A DNA stretch of 64,000 nucleotides from Corylus avellana. Taxonomy: Eukaryota > Streptophyta > Magnoliopsida > Fagales > Betulaceae. The first letter of the stretch is position 1. Every line of letters starts with the position of its first letter. The notes beneath the pieces were generated by a model that saw nothing but the letters and a program-made list of their open reading frames with translations, had not been told where the DNA came from and did no database searches. Below are positions 22,021 through 33,223 of the stretch, piece after piece. The position numbers and the translations under genes are program-made. The DNA lies in the NCBI RefSeq assembly GCF_901000735.1, contig NC_081541.1, forward strand, positions 1,550,001 through 1,614,000, in the 5' to 3' direction.

Positions 22021-25000
22021 ATGAATAGTTGGCATAGGCTGAAGAAAGAGTCGAGGTTAGCACCTTCTACTTTTTCTTATTTTGTTTTTTGTTCGAATTC
22101 GACATAAATTTAATTACTTAATCAATATTTTAACTTCTTATGATCATCTGCAGGATCAGTATTATAGATAGTGAGAAGCAATCATGTTTCCAGGATGATG
22201 GAGGAGACTCAGGAGAGAAGATGACAAATATTAACCCAACGTGGGAGCCCATTTTGAAGTACTGGCTTGCGATGTTTGTACTGTTTGGTGTCATTACAGT
22301 ACTATGTGTTGACCCTTTGTTCTTCTACCTTCCCGTAATCAACGAAAACGACCAGTGTATTGATTTGGATAATAGATTACAGATCACCGCTATTTGTTTG
22401 CGGTCGGTCTTCGATGTGATTTATGTTGCCAATATGATTTTCGGATTTCTTTTTCCTCGAAAAAGTAGTAATTTGGACAAGGATCGCGCTACTCCTGAGT
22501 TTAAAAAGACGTGCTTCAGGTACTTGGGCTTCGTAATTGACATCCTTGCTATTCTTCCAATCCCACAGGCAAGCGAGACTTTTTTGCTTCTAAACTTTTT
22601 TTTTTTTTGTCACTCATTTCCCTATTCAGTAGATCTTACACATGCTGCTTGTTGTAATTTGTCCAGGTTTTAGTTCCAATTATTTTAAAAAAAATGGGAA
22701 GCTCAAAACTTTTGGACGAAAGGAATATCCTAAAAGCCTTAGTTCTGTTGCAATATGTGCCAAGAGTTGTCCGAATCTACTTATCATGGACGAAACTTAT
22801 CCAAAGTTCCAAAACACTTGCTAGAAGCATATGGATTCAAGCTGCCTTCAATTTTTTTGTATATATCCTTGCCAGCTATGTAAGTTTGATTATATCCCAT
22901 CTTTATCTTTTAATGCTTATTTCAGTTTTTGCATTAATAAGTCGATTTTTTTCTCTCTAATTAACTTTATATTTCAAATGAAAATACCTTCATAATCACA
23001 AGCATACATTGCATGTGCTCCTCCTTTTTTTATCCATATATGTATAATTGTAATTATTTGTAATGAGTGGGTTACTTCTTCTTTTTTTTCTTTTTTTTTC
23101 TTCTTTTCTTTTCTATTTTGTTCATTCGGTTACATACAGATGTTAGGATTAGTTGTCTTCTGTAATTCGGGTATAAAGGGCCCAAAACCAATGAATAGGG
23201 AATATCGAGAAAATAATCAGCTAGAATTCATTTCTTCGCCGCCACCCCCCTCTCTCTCCTACAAAATTTACAGTCAAATTCGAAGCCCACTACATTTTCC
23301 TTTTAAGTGGAGGTAGTATTATTTATTTATTTTTGCTAGCATATCTGCAAAATTTACTCATCTTTATGAGTTTTGATGGTCTTTTAAGGTACTTGGAGCC
23401 TTTTGGTACTTTCTCTCTATCGAAAGACAGACGAATTGTTGGGACAAAGCCTGTATTGATCATGCATGTATCCCAGGTTCTTTTAGATGTGGTGGCAAAT
23501 TACAAAATAACACATTTTTAGATGATTTTTGTCGTGTACAAACATTGAATACGACGCAGTTTGATTTTGGAATATTCCGTGAAGCCCTTGAATCTGGTGC
23601 TGTGTCTTCCACAAATATTCCACAAAAGATCATGTACTGTTTTTGGTGGGGCCTCCGAAATTTGAGGTTTGCATATATTGGACTCTTTATCGCTCTATAA
23701 TAGTTTTTCTGTTAGAACTTTACTTAATCCCGTGAACTTTCTATCACTTTTATAATCCTCTTCTCAAAATTCAAAAACTTTCAATTTAATGTATCAAACT
23801 TTATAAAATTTGCAATCTCAGCAAGTTTTTTAAAGTTCGATACACTAAATTGAGAGTTTTTGAACTTTAGAGGGATGTACGTGAAGATTACAAAAACAAT
23901 GGAAGTTTAGAGAAGTTAAATGAAGTGTTTTTTTTTTTTTTTTTTTTCAGTGTTTGTTATCAATAAGCATGTCATGTTGCAAGGAAAAAGTGATTGAAAA
24001 AAAAAAAAAAAAAAAAAAACCACCTTTTATTGACTCTTTAAAGGAAAAAGATTTTCTCTCAATTGAATTGGAGGAATTTATTTTAACTGTGTATAAAATT
24101 GTCTCTTTGCATGTGAGAATTACATAAATTTTTAATTATAAGGACAAAGTTTGAAGAAATTTTATTAAAAAAACATGCATTTCTTCATATACAAAGGGAC
24201 ACATATTATTTTAATTTTTTATACATCGGATTGGAGGAAGTTTTTCCAATTCAGTTTAAAGAAAAACTCTGTGCATCTTAATCACATAATGGAGTAGAAC
24301 AACTTAAAAACCACTAATTACTAAGATGAATGATCTCAATAATTAAAATAAGGTTGCTTACAAATTTAATCCTAAAATTACTGAAAATTCCTTAAAAAAA
24401 TTAAAAATTAAAATTGAGAGTTATTAGAAAACTCTAAAAAGGAAATAATATAAATTTTAAGTTTTTATAAAAAAAAACCCCCAAAAAATATAAAAGTACG
24501 TTCTCATATCACTAAGAAAACCCAAACAAAATCCTGATATTACGAGGAAAAAGAAAAAAGAAAAAGCCATCACATGGTCCTACTTCAAACATTCTTTGTG
24601 ATGAAAATTAAGTTATTATTAATTAACTCTGTTATTATTATCTCATATATTAATATAGTTCTCCAATTGTGCAGTTCTCTCGGTCAAAACCTTGAAACAA
24701 GTAACTATCTCTGGGAAAACTTCTTCTCCATTTTTATTTTGATCTTTGGTTTACTACTGGTTTTGTATTTCATCGGTAGTGTGCAGGTTGGTGCTCTCCT
24801 ACAATTTGATAGTTCTTTTTTTCATTCATCCTTTACGTTTTTTATTTCTTTTTTCTATTTTGAATTCTTTCTCTATTATACCTTCCTACAGTACTTGGTT
24901 CAAGTTTTTTCTAACGTAGATTGTACCATGAGATCAACTATTGTTTTAAGGAAGAAACTGCCATAACTATAACTTCATTGGTTACTTGTGCAAACTGTCA

Positions 25001-26409
25001 CAACTTACAAGGGAGGATATGGCATGAACTAGCCAAAAATGTTCGGCCTTCTCTGTTGGGAAAAGGCATTAAAAGTTTCTCCTTCAAGTTTTGGCTATGT
25101 AATTTGTGTTATTTCTATTTTTTTGAAATTTAAGCTTAATAAGAGTTGAAAGTTTTCTACATAGACTAATTATTGTGTAGAAGTCTTGTAGATTCAAAAT
25201 TTTTTGAAATTCAACAACAGATTTTATTAATTAGTAATTTTGATAGTTAAAAAGTTTTTCATTAGTTGTGAGAAGGTCAACTGTATATAAATATTAGTAT
25301 GAAAATGTTAGTATAAATGATTAAATTCATTATTTTTTTTGTAATTTGATAAACCAAACTTGTTGTGTTGTAGACATACATACAGATGATAACTGAGAAG
25401 GCAACTCAGAAGGCGCAGATGGACGCTGAGAAGTTAGAGGAGATTGATCGCCAAATGAAAATTAAAAAATTAACCATACGGTTGTGGATATCTAGAAACC
25501 AGATTCCTGATTCTATGAAAGAGCAGATCTTCTCCTGCATAAAGCAAACACTGGAAAGAAACAAAGATTTTGATACGGAAAAACCGATCCATCATCTTTC
25601 CGGCAAAGATCTCTTAAAGGAGATTAAGCTTCATCTTTGCTTACCCCTACTAAGAAAAGTGAGTTTCTTTTTCTTTTTTTTAATTTATTTTTTTTCCTTT
25701 TCTTTTAAGCTTTTGGACAGAGTAAAAATAGCCATTCAATTGAATTAAACTATAATTATTTCTGTTTGGAAGAAAGAATGTAAAAAAATTAAATAAAAAT
25801 GGCTGGACAAAATGATTTTATTTCAAATGAATTGAATATATATTTAAGGTGGAGTTGTACATGATCTAAGAACCCCATTTTAGCATTCATGTTGAACCCC
25901 ATTTTTGTTATTATTCTCCTTGTTAATTTGAAATATATATATATATATAGGTGCAAGGCCTTAAAAATGAAAAGGAATACTTGCTTCGATCGATCTGCGA
26001 ATCTCTCAAGCCATTGTACTACAACGAGGACAGCTACATTATCCGGGAGGGAGAGCCACTGAATGCGATGCTCTTCATCACACAAGGCAGTGTATGGTGC
26101 TTCAAAACCAGTAATGGAGAGAATGGTGAGGGCCCTCAATGTATTGAAAAAGGTGAGTTCTACGGAGAAGAACTTCTAGAGTGGGGGTTCAACGGCTCCC
26201 CCTCACCCAAACTATCAGACTACCCAATCTCCACAAAAACTGTCAAAACCTTTACAAAAGTTGAAGCCTTTGCGCTTACGGCCAATGACTTGAAAATATT
26301 AGTTGCCAGGCATTCCGACGCACTTTCTAATGCAAAAACGAAATTTACACAAGCAGCTCGGCGGTGCCTTAAGGAAAAGAAGAATGAAAATTCCACAGCA
26401 CAACAGTAG
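22021..26409 (+). CDS. CNGC: Cyclic nucleotide-gated cation channel, gene A (598 aa)
   Basis: A plant CNGC subunit, a plasma-membrane cation channel linked to calcium signalling. Exons: 22021-22055, 22154-22568, 22667-22879, 23389-23666, 24675-24786, 25374-25658, 25951-26409; phases agree and no stop interrupts. DPLFFYLP (residues 65-72) closes S1. S4 with spaced arginines is in exon 3. S5 and the cysteine-rich turret are in exon 4. The pore CFWWGLRNLS with filter GQN (317-319) spans exons 4-5, and S6 is in exon 5. The C-linker is exon 6, and the cyclic-nucleotide domain with FYGEELLEWG is exon 7. Intron 2 starts with GC, not GT. The usual family length is about 650-750 aa; both ends are short and the aromatic calmodulin-binding stretch is missing. 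The start is the conserved exon-1 ATG shared with other units. Group I (CNGC1-like) is an inference. Confidence 0.88.
22569..22570 (+). other. Non-canonical GC splice donor, gene A intron 2
   Basis: CAG/GCAAG stands where genes C and D have CAG/GTA and gene B has CAA/GTA. GC-AG introns are a known minor class, and the surrounding bases fit U1 pairing well. A single T to C change explains it. Confidence 0.75.
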
Positions 26410-27454
26410 TAGCAATCATGCATGTCTCATTGTCTTGGTGCTTCAAGACCACCTGTGCGGCACATTGTTGTTGAAAAAATGTAGTTTGTTAATTAATTAA
26501 TAAAACTGTTGCTTTGAATTTCTGAATGGTGAAGGTATAATTAGGAAGTGAATTAAGAAAATGTTAATTAATTAAACTGTTGGGTTGCAACAAATATTTT
26601 GCATATTAAAAAGGAGAGTGATTGGCAATTGTCATGTGCAACCTCAATTATCAAGATTTTGATAAACGTGCAAGTTTTACTAGTTTACTACGTACGGTTT
26701 GAATTTTTTATTTCCTTTTTGCTTTGACTATTTATCTCTCGACTTTTCCATGCATGTATTATTAGAGCATTTCTAGTAAATGTTGTTATTTTAATTATTG
26801 AAAATATTACTCCTTTTTTTTTTCTTCTTTTTAATTTATTTTAACTACTAGTTTCTCGTTACACATTTCAACAAAGTATTTATTTTAACTCTCTACTCTA
26901 ATTAAATATTATTTTTATTGTTTTTATTTTCGTTAAGGGAGAGGGCTGAGAGAGAGAAATGAGAGAGAAAAAAGAATAAAAAAATTCTACAAGTGCCTGC
27001 CGGAACTCCAAAAATAATTATACTAACTAAATTTTAAAAAAACTTTTATTTTAAAGTGACAGTCGGAGATGCTCTTGCGACGGGGTTTTGAGGTTTGTTA
27101 AATAAGACAATACTGATATGAAAAACATCTGTCTATTATATTGAAAAATATGGCAAGAAATCCATATTGTATAGTTGACTTCATTTCTCTTATTTCCCAC
27201 TTGCAATTGCAACATATATCGAGGTCTTCGTCAATTAGCAAATTGCATTTTCTGTCATATTATTTTTATGGGAAGCCACCAATTAAGTTTGACTTGTCCA
27301 ATACATGTTTCCAGTACTAGCTAATAAAAAACTACATGTTAACAAAACTGCCAATTTTAATTAGCTTACCAACGTGATTTTGAAATATATTAAATTTCCA
27401 TCGGGTGCTAATTAAGAAGACAAAAAATAATTAAATAAAGGCTTGAGATATAGA
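26410..27454. other. A-B intergenic spacer
   Basis: The 3' flank of gene A, then sequence repeated at 14030-14375 and 19608-19900. It is interrupted by the MITE at 26765-27075. No gene is seen. Confidence 0.7.
26765..27075. mobile_element. Small MITE (GAGCAT termini)
   Basis: The ends GAGCATTTCTAG and GGAGATGCTC are inverted partners, giving an AGAGCATYTC-type terminus common among plant MITEs. The core is AT-rich with a GAGAGAG patch. The paralogous spacer at about 14190-14215 lacks these 311 bp, which gives an empty site. The flanks TTA and TTG may be a decayed 3-bp duplication. Confidence 0.7.
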
Positions 27455-27940
27455 GTATTGTTGATTAGACTTGAATACAAGTTACAATAATTACAATTAA
27501 TACTGAAATGAAATCTAATTATGATATAAAATCAAATATTTCGTAATATATTTTAACAACCGAAAACATGGTACGGTGCCCACGAATACGTGAAAGTTGC
27601 AACCAAGTGGGCTTTCCAGGTGAGGAAATTGCCACACCCAAGTTAGTTTACTAATAGCAAAATGAGGTATGGGGCTGAGACTCTTGAGAGTTGTGGTTTA
27701 TCACTTTACTGGGAGGCAGAGGATGAAAGATCGCGAAGGGACAGCAAGAAAAACAGGGGATGAAGACGTAATTTGTCTTTCCGACGCTCTTGATACCATA
27801 AAGAATGCAAGACACGCTTTTGTTTTGGAAATTGTTGTCCACTCTGCTGTCCTTCAACGTGTACAATATTACATAATTAAGGAGAAATCCCAGTCAGTTA
27901 TTCAAGATGAAATCCCTGGTTTGCAAGAAGATGCTTATTT
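27455..27940. mobile_element. Insertion upstream of gene B, possible copia fragment
   Basis: About 490 bp are absent from the paralogous spacer near 19890. It includes GCTCTTGATACCA (27788-27800), whose complement TGGTATCAAGAGC resembles a copia primer-binding site, so part of an LTR may lie to its right on the minus strand. An open frame of 95 codons here (27669-27956) has no recognisable domain and runs past the insertion end, so I do not call a gene. Confidence 0.4.
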
Positions 27941-28317
27941 ACTGCATGCTGTGTAAAATACTGACGTGACAGCTGTTTATTGGAGGGATAATGACAGCTC
28001 CCTTAAACGATCGGATTTAAACTTAAATTGTGTTGGGTGTTTTTAGCTGGCGTAGTTGACTTTGGAATAAATAAAACTTTGTTCGGTAGGTAAGAAAAGA
28101 AAAGAAATTAAAGAAAGACTTGAGGGATAAGACTATATTTGTAGTTAATGGTTGACTAAACTAGCAAGTATCTATAAGAAGAGCAAAAAAATGTTGATTA
28201 CCTGCATCTGCAGTTTCACAGGTTAATCTAAAACCCTACAACAAAGTCCACTCTCCGCCACTCTTTGCTTTCTCCAAAACCTGGTATCACTCTCGCTCAG
28301 TCCCTCGACTTTATAAG
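27941..28317 (+). promoter_or_regulatory. Gene B promoter and 5' leader exon
   Basis: Shares its sequence with the orphan block 19900-20340. The leader CGCCACTCTTTGCTTTCTCC runs to a donor at 28318 (AAG/GTTCAATTC). A second leader exon starts after TTTTTTTAG at 29125 and contains the start codon. A TTATAA box lies just before the donor and is probably not the promoter TATA. Confidence 0.55.
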
Positions 28318-29235
28318 GTTCAATTCATTTTCTTTCTCTCTTATGCTGCGTATGCAGTTTAACAATGATATGTCTTTTGCTTCTGCACTGAAAATTTTCA
28401 TATTTTCCAGGAATTTTGTGGTTGATTAATCCACAATTTGGACGTTTTGTCTTCGATAAACTTTAGTTATGAGCTAACGTGGGCATGCCACCCATTTTCT
28501 CTACATAACCTGTGGATTCTCCGCACTTCTTATTTTTGTGAGCTCTCTAGTTTTCTATCTTATACAAATTCTATTTGAACATGGAGCTTATGATATACAA
28601 CAAATTAATTAATGGATATATCATATAGACAAGACAATGCTACAGCGATTCCGTTTTCTTTTAAATTATTCTTTAATTGAATTGAGGAACTCATATTTAC
28701 TTTTAATCAACTAGCTAGTAAAGTATTCTCAAGGTTAGATTTTTTTACTTTTTGGTCTTTTCATTTTTCTAAATTTTTATTTCTTTACTTCCCACGTGCT
28801 AGTATTGCAATGTTTTGATAATGGATTTAATTTTTTTTTTTGGTTCCTTTTACTGATTAGATATCCATCTTTGGCGTTGTTTTCTTGGTCTGACCATTTC
28901 TATTGAAATTGGTAAAAGTAATTTTAAGAAAATCTTTGTTATTTCATTATCATGCATGCATGTCTTATGCTGCGTGCACAGTTTTACAGAGAAACTTTTT
29001 TTTTTTGCTCCTGCTCTGAAAAAATTCCTAGATATGGTGCACAATATGGGGTGATTGCACTCAAGAAATCTTGATGAAAAATGGTGTACATTGTCGTCTT
29101 TCTAATCAATTTTCCATTTTTTTAGGAACCAGAATTAATTCAGCTTTTTGTGGCACTAAAAGAAGTTCGTGGGGTCTATTAATATATAATTTGGAGGTTG
29201 GTTCTTCATTTTGGACATTATATATATCACCAATT

Positions 29236-29333
29236 GATAAGCTTTAGTTATGAGTCAACGCTGTCGTCAGCAAGATAATGGGGAGATAAGCTTAATTATG
29301 AGTGAACGCCAGCATCAGCAAGAGGAGAATGGG
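29236..29333 (+). repeat. Tandem duplication in gene B exon 1
   Basis: Two 49-bp units (29236-29284 and 29285-29333), each with GATAAGCTT, ATGAGT, CAGCAAGA and AATGGG. The copies have diverged moderately. Both ATGs are in the same frame because the inserted length in the message is 48 nt between the ATGs. Confidence 0.8.
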
Positions 29334-32300
29334 TATGCATGTTACCTCTACATTAATTGATACGATAATTACAATTGTAAACATTTTTCACTGATTCTGT
29401 TTTAGCCTATTTAACATTTTTTTGGGCTCTTGCCCAACTATAAATGAAGAAAAGGAGGCCGAGAAACCCCAATACAATCATTTAGTAGTGGCATATATAA
29501 GCCTCCATGGGACTATAAAAAAGTATTTAAATTCTCTAGCTAGACGCGGGCCTCTCTATTGAAGAAAGAAAATGATATAAAAAATATTAACTCGATATAT
29601 TATTTTGCTTGTTATATTTAATATTCTGCTTGATCAGGAATTCGGATTTTGAGAAGCAATCTGGTGGCCAAGATGACTCAAAGGGAGCTTCCATGTTTAA
29701 GTACTGGCATTGGAAGTTTCTAGTGTTGTGTGGGATTGCAGTACTATGTGTGGACCCTTTGTTCTTGTACCTTCCTGTGATCAACCACGATGACAAGTGT
29801 CTTATGTTAGATAGAAGATTAATGATCACAGCTCTTGGCTTCCGATTGTTCTTCGATTTTATTTACGTTGGGAATATCATTTTGGGATACTTTAATCGTA
29901 GACATGGAGGGACTGGGTTAAAGCCATATGATCGCCAACCTTGGCAAATAATAAAGAGGTATTTGAGGACGTACTTCGCAATTGACATCCTCGCTATTCT
30001 TCCAATCCCACAAGTAATTAAGGGAAACATTTTTGCTAATTCTAAACTGTTTTTTGTGAATTTCTTTTTCTTTTTCCAGCAATTTCTTTCCCTGTATTAA
30101 TTAGTACATCGTACGCATGCTGTTTGTAATTTGTCCAGGTTTTAGTTCCATTTATTTTCTCAAAATTGACGAGATCGAAATTTTTGGACTTAAGGAAGAT
30201 CCTAAACCTCTTTGTTCTCTTGCAATATGTGCCAAGAGTTCTTCGAATCTACCTATCATGGACGAAACATGTTAAAAGTTCCGAGTTCGCTAGAAGAGTA
30301 TGGATTAAAGCTGCATTCAATATTTTTCAATATATCCTTGCCAGCCATGTAAGTTTGACGACTAATATCCCATCTTAATTTTTTTAATGCTTATTTCAGT
30401 TTTACCTTACGAAGCAGAAGTTATTTATTTGAATCTCCCTCCTCATTTCTTTTTCTTTGTATGAACTTGTCAAAAAAAAAAAAAAATTATTCAAATTTTA
30501 CATGGTCGTGAGCACATGTTCGTGATATTCTAATTAAGCACATGATCGTGATACTCTAAACAAATTAATGAGCTTTTAGAATTTTTTTTACTTGTTTACT
30601 AGAATCTTGTACATGTTAATAGGATTTTTTCAATAATTATGCTGTATATGATTCCATATGTTATTTGAATTTTTTAAAAGACATGTCAACATTAACTTTA
30701 TATACACCATTAGATGCACAAATTTTAAATTCTAACCATAAAATGGATATTATCAATTTCATTTCAAATAAAGAGGATACATATAATCCTTAGATTGCAG
30801 TAGGTATATATATATATAGAGAGATGATCATGGAAATGTTGGGCCAGACTACTGCCTATGTTTTGAGTTAAATTAATATCTCAAGCAACAAGTAGAAGAA
30901 AAAAAAAAAAAAAACCACACAAGCAATTAATCAAATACCAGTAGAGAAACACAAGAAATAAAGAAAACGTCATGAAAAACCATTTAGTATAGATATGTAA
31001 CGTCCGGATCCCACAACTGGTACACAAAACATATTTTTTCTCCTTATAACAATTTCACAAGTATTCATCTTCAATAACTCTCATAGGTTAACCGAGGCAT
31101 ATATATTCCTTAATATAGCAAAACCAATACCGCAACAAAGTCCCCATTTTAAATACTACCACACCTTATGAGCCCAGCTGCTTCTCATAGCATTACTATT
31201 TTTTCTATTTTCCTTTTAAGTGGAAGCAGTGTTTTCTCCTTTTCTTTTTTTTTTTTTTTTAGCATATCTGCAGAATTTACTCATCCTTAAAGAGTCTTGC
31301 TGGTCTTTTAGGTACTTGGTGGCCTTTGGTACTTTTTCTCTATCCAACGAGAGACGGCATGCTGGCACTTAGCATGTGAAAATCATATTGGATGTACTCA
31401 AAGTTCTTTTAAATGTGGTCACAATTTAGAAAATTACACATTTTTAGATGATGCTTGCCCGGTACAAATACCAAATAAAACGCTCGTTGATTTTGGAATA
31501 TTCCTTGATGCCATTCAATCTGGTACTGTGACGTCCACAAATATTCCACAAAAGATCATGTACTGTTTCTGGTGGGGCCTACGAAATTTGAGGTTTGCAC
31601 ATATTGGACTCTTTGTTGCCCTATAATAGTTTTTATCAGACATAAATTAGTTACAAACCAATTCGTAACTAATTCATACAACCAGTCTAATAAATTGTCA
31701 AGTGTCCTTAGCATGTAAGAAATGCATTTTTTTTTTTTTTTTTGTTATAATAGCATGTGCTTCTTACATGCTTTTTTAATACAATTAGAAATACATGTCA
31801 TTTTAATAGGCTGATTTGTATGAATTAACTAAAATCCAGTTTGTAGCTAATTAATTGCAGTTCCTTTTTATCGGTGTTTGTATTAATAAGCATGTCATGT
31901 TACACATTGATTAATTAGGTTATTATCTCATACATTATACTTCTTCAATTTTTGTAGTTCTCTTGGTCAAAACCTTCAAACAAGTACTTATTTCTGGGAA
32001 AACTGCTTCGCAGTTTTTATTTCGATCTATGGTTTGCTACTGTTTTTATACTTCATCGGTAATGCACAGGTTGGTGCTCGACATCTTTAATTTTTGGTTT
32101 TTAAGATTCAAGACCGTTATTCATACAATTAGGTGTGTCATTATCAGAATTAGATCAAATGGTTTCTGTGTGCACAAAAGAAAACACAACATGCTCTTAT
32201 GTACCGGGACAAATAATATTCTAAAAGGCCAACTTAAAAGTTTATGATGCCCAAAAGTTTCGATACTTCTTACAATTAATAATATGTTGAAATATTCAAA

Positions 32301-33223
32301 TTCGTCCTATATATGGTACAATTAATAGTTCTAGTACTTAGTTATTAGTGTACATGTTTATAAAAATTAGTGAACAATTAAATATAAAAATGTTTTTCAG
32401 TGATTTGATAAACCAAATTTGTGTAACAGACATACATACAAATAGCAACTGAGAAGGCTGCTAATAAGGCTAAAAAGTTGGACGAGATTGAATGTGAAAT
32501 GGGACTTATAAAAACAAGAGTAGAGTCCTGGATGGCTAGAAACCATCTCCCTCACAATATGAAAGAGCCAATCATCAGCTGCATACGACAGAGACTGAAA
32601 GAAAACAAAGATTTTGATATGGACAAACTCATCTCCCATCTTTCTAAAGATCTTGTAACAGAGATTAAGCACCATCTTTGTTTACCCTTGCTACAAAAAG
32701 TGAGTTTTTTTTTTTTTTTTTTTTGAATATTCATACACCCTCATATAAATAATCATTTCTATAATATTGGACTTGTTCTCGATTGTTTGCAAGCTAGATT
32801 CCAATACTTGAAAATCAAGGTGAAAATCTGCTGGAACGGATCTGCGAATCTCTCAAGCCAAAGAACTACAATGAGGACAGCTACATTCTCCGGGAGGGAG
32901 AACCAGTTACTGCGATGGTCTTCACCACGCAAGGCAGTGTATGGTGCTTCAAAACCAGTAGTGATGAGAATGGTGACGGCGTTGATCATCAGTCTATTGA
33001 TAAATTTGAGATGTACGGAGAAGAACTTCTACAATGGTTGAACCACTCCCCCTTGCATAAAAAAATGCTCCCAATTACCTCCGCCAAAACTGTCAGAACC
33101 CACTCAAAAGTTGAAACCTTTGCTCTAACGGCCAATGACTTGAAACATCTAGTTCCCATGCATACCAGAGCAGCAGAAGCTACAAAAGGGTTTGTACAAG
33201 GAGTTATACGGCACCTTAATTAA
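29250..33223 (+). CDS. CNGC: Cyclic nucleotide-gated cation channel, gene B (585 aa)
   Basis: Second open CNGC. Exons: 29250-29332, 29638-30013, 30139-30348, 31312-31592, 31958-32069, 32430-32699, 32798-33223; all phases fit and all GT-AG. It has DPLFLYLP at the end of S1, arginine-spaced S4 (YVPRVLRIYLSW), the turret cysteines, pore CFWWGLRNLS with GQN (320-322), C-linker, and a binding domain with MYGEELLQW. Exon 1 is longer than in other units because a 49-bp segment with the start codon is doubled, giving a second in-frame ATG at 29298. The exon 7 acceptor is CTAG/ATTCC where the others have AG/GTGC. The C-terminus stops soon after the domain (GVIRHLN) with no IQ-like motif, the shortest of the array. 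Intron 3 is enlarged by insertions. Role as for gene A, in homo- or heterotetramers. Confidence 0.87.
30480..31240. mobile_element. Insertions in gene B intron 3
   Basis: Intron 3 is 963 bp in B, against 509 in A, 420 in C and 170 in D. The extra DNA includes a TGTAACGTCCGGATCCCAC sequence (about 30997-31015), the form of an LTR start, and A-rich stretches. Homology to gene A's intron returns at about 31205 (TTCCTTTTAAGTGGA). The exact ends are not resolved. Confidence 0.45.

Noticed and set aside
27669..27956. 95-codon open frame upstream of gene B
   Set aside because: It lies largely in an insertion absent from the paralogous spacer and has no recognisable domain or conserved counterpart.
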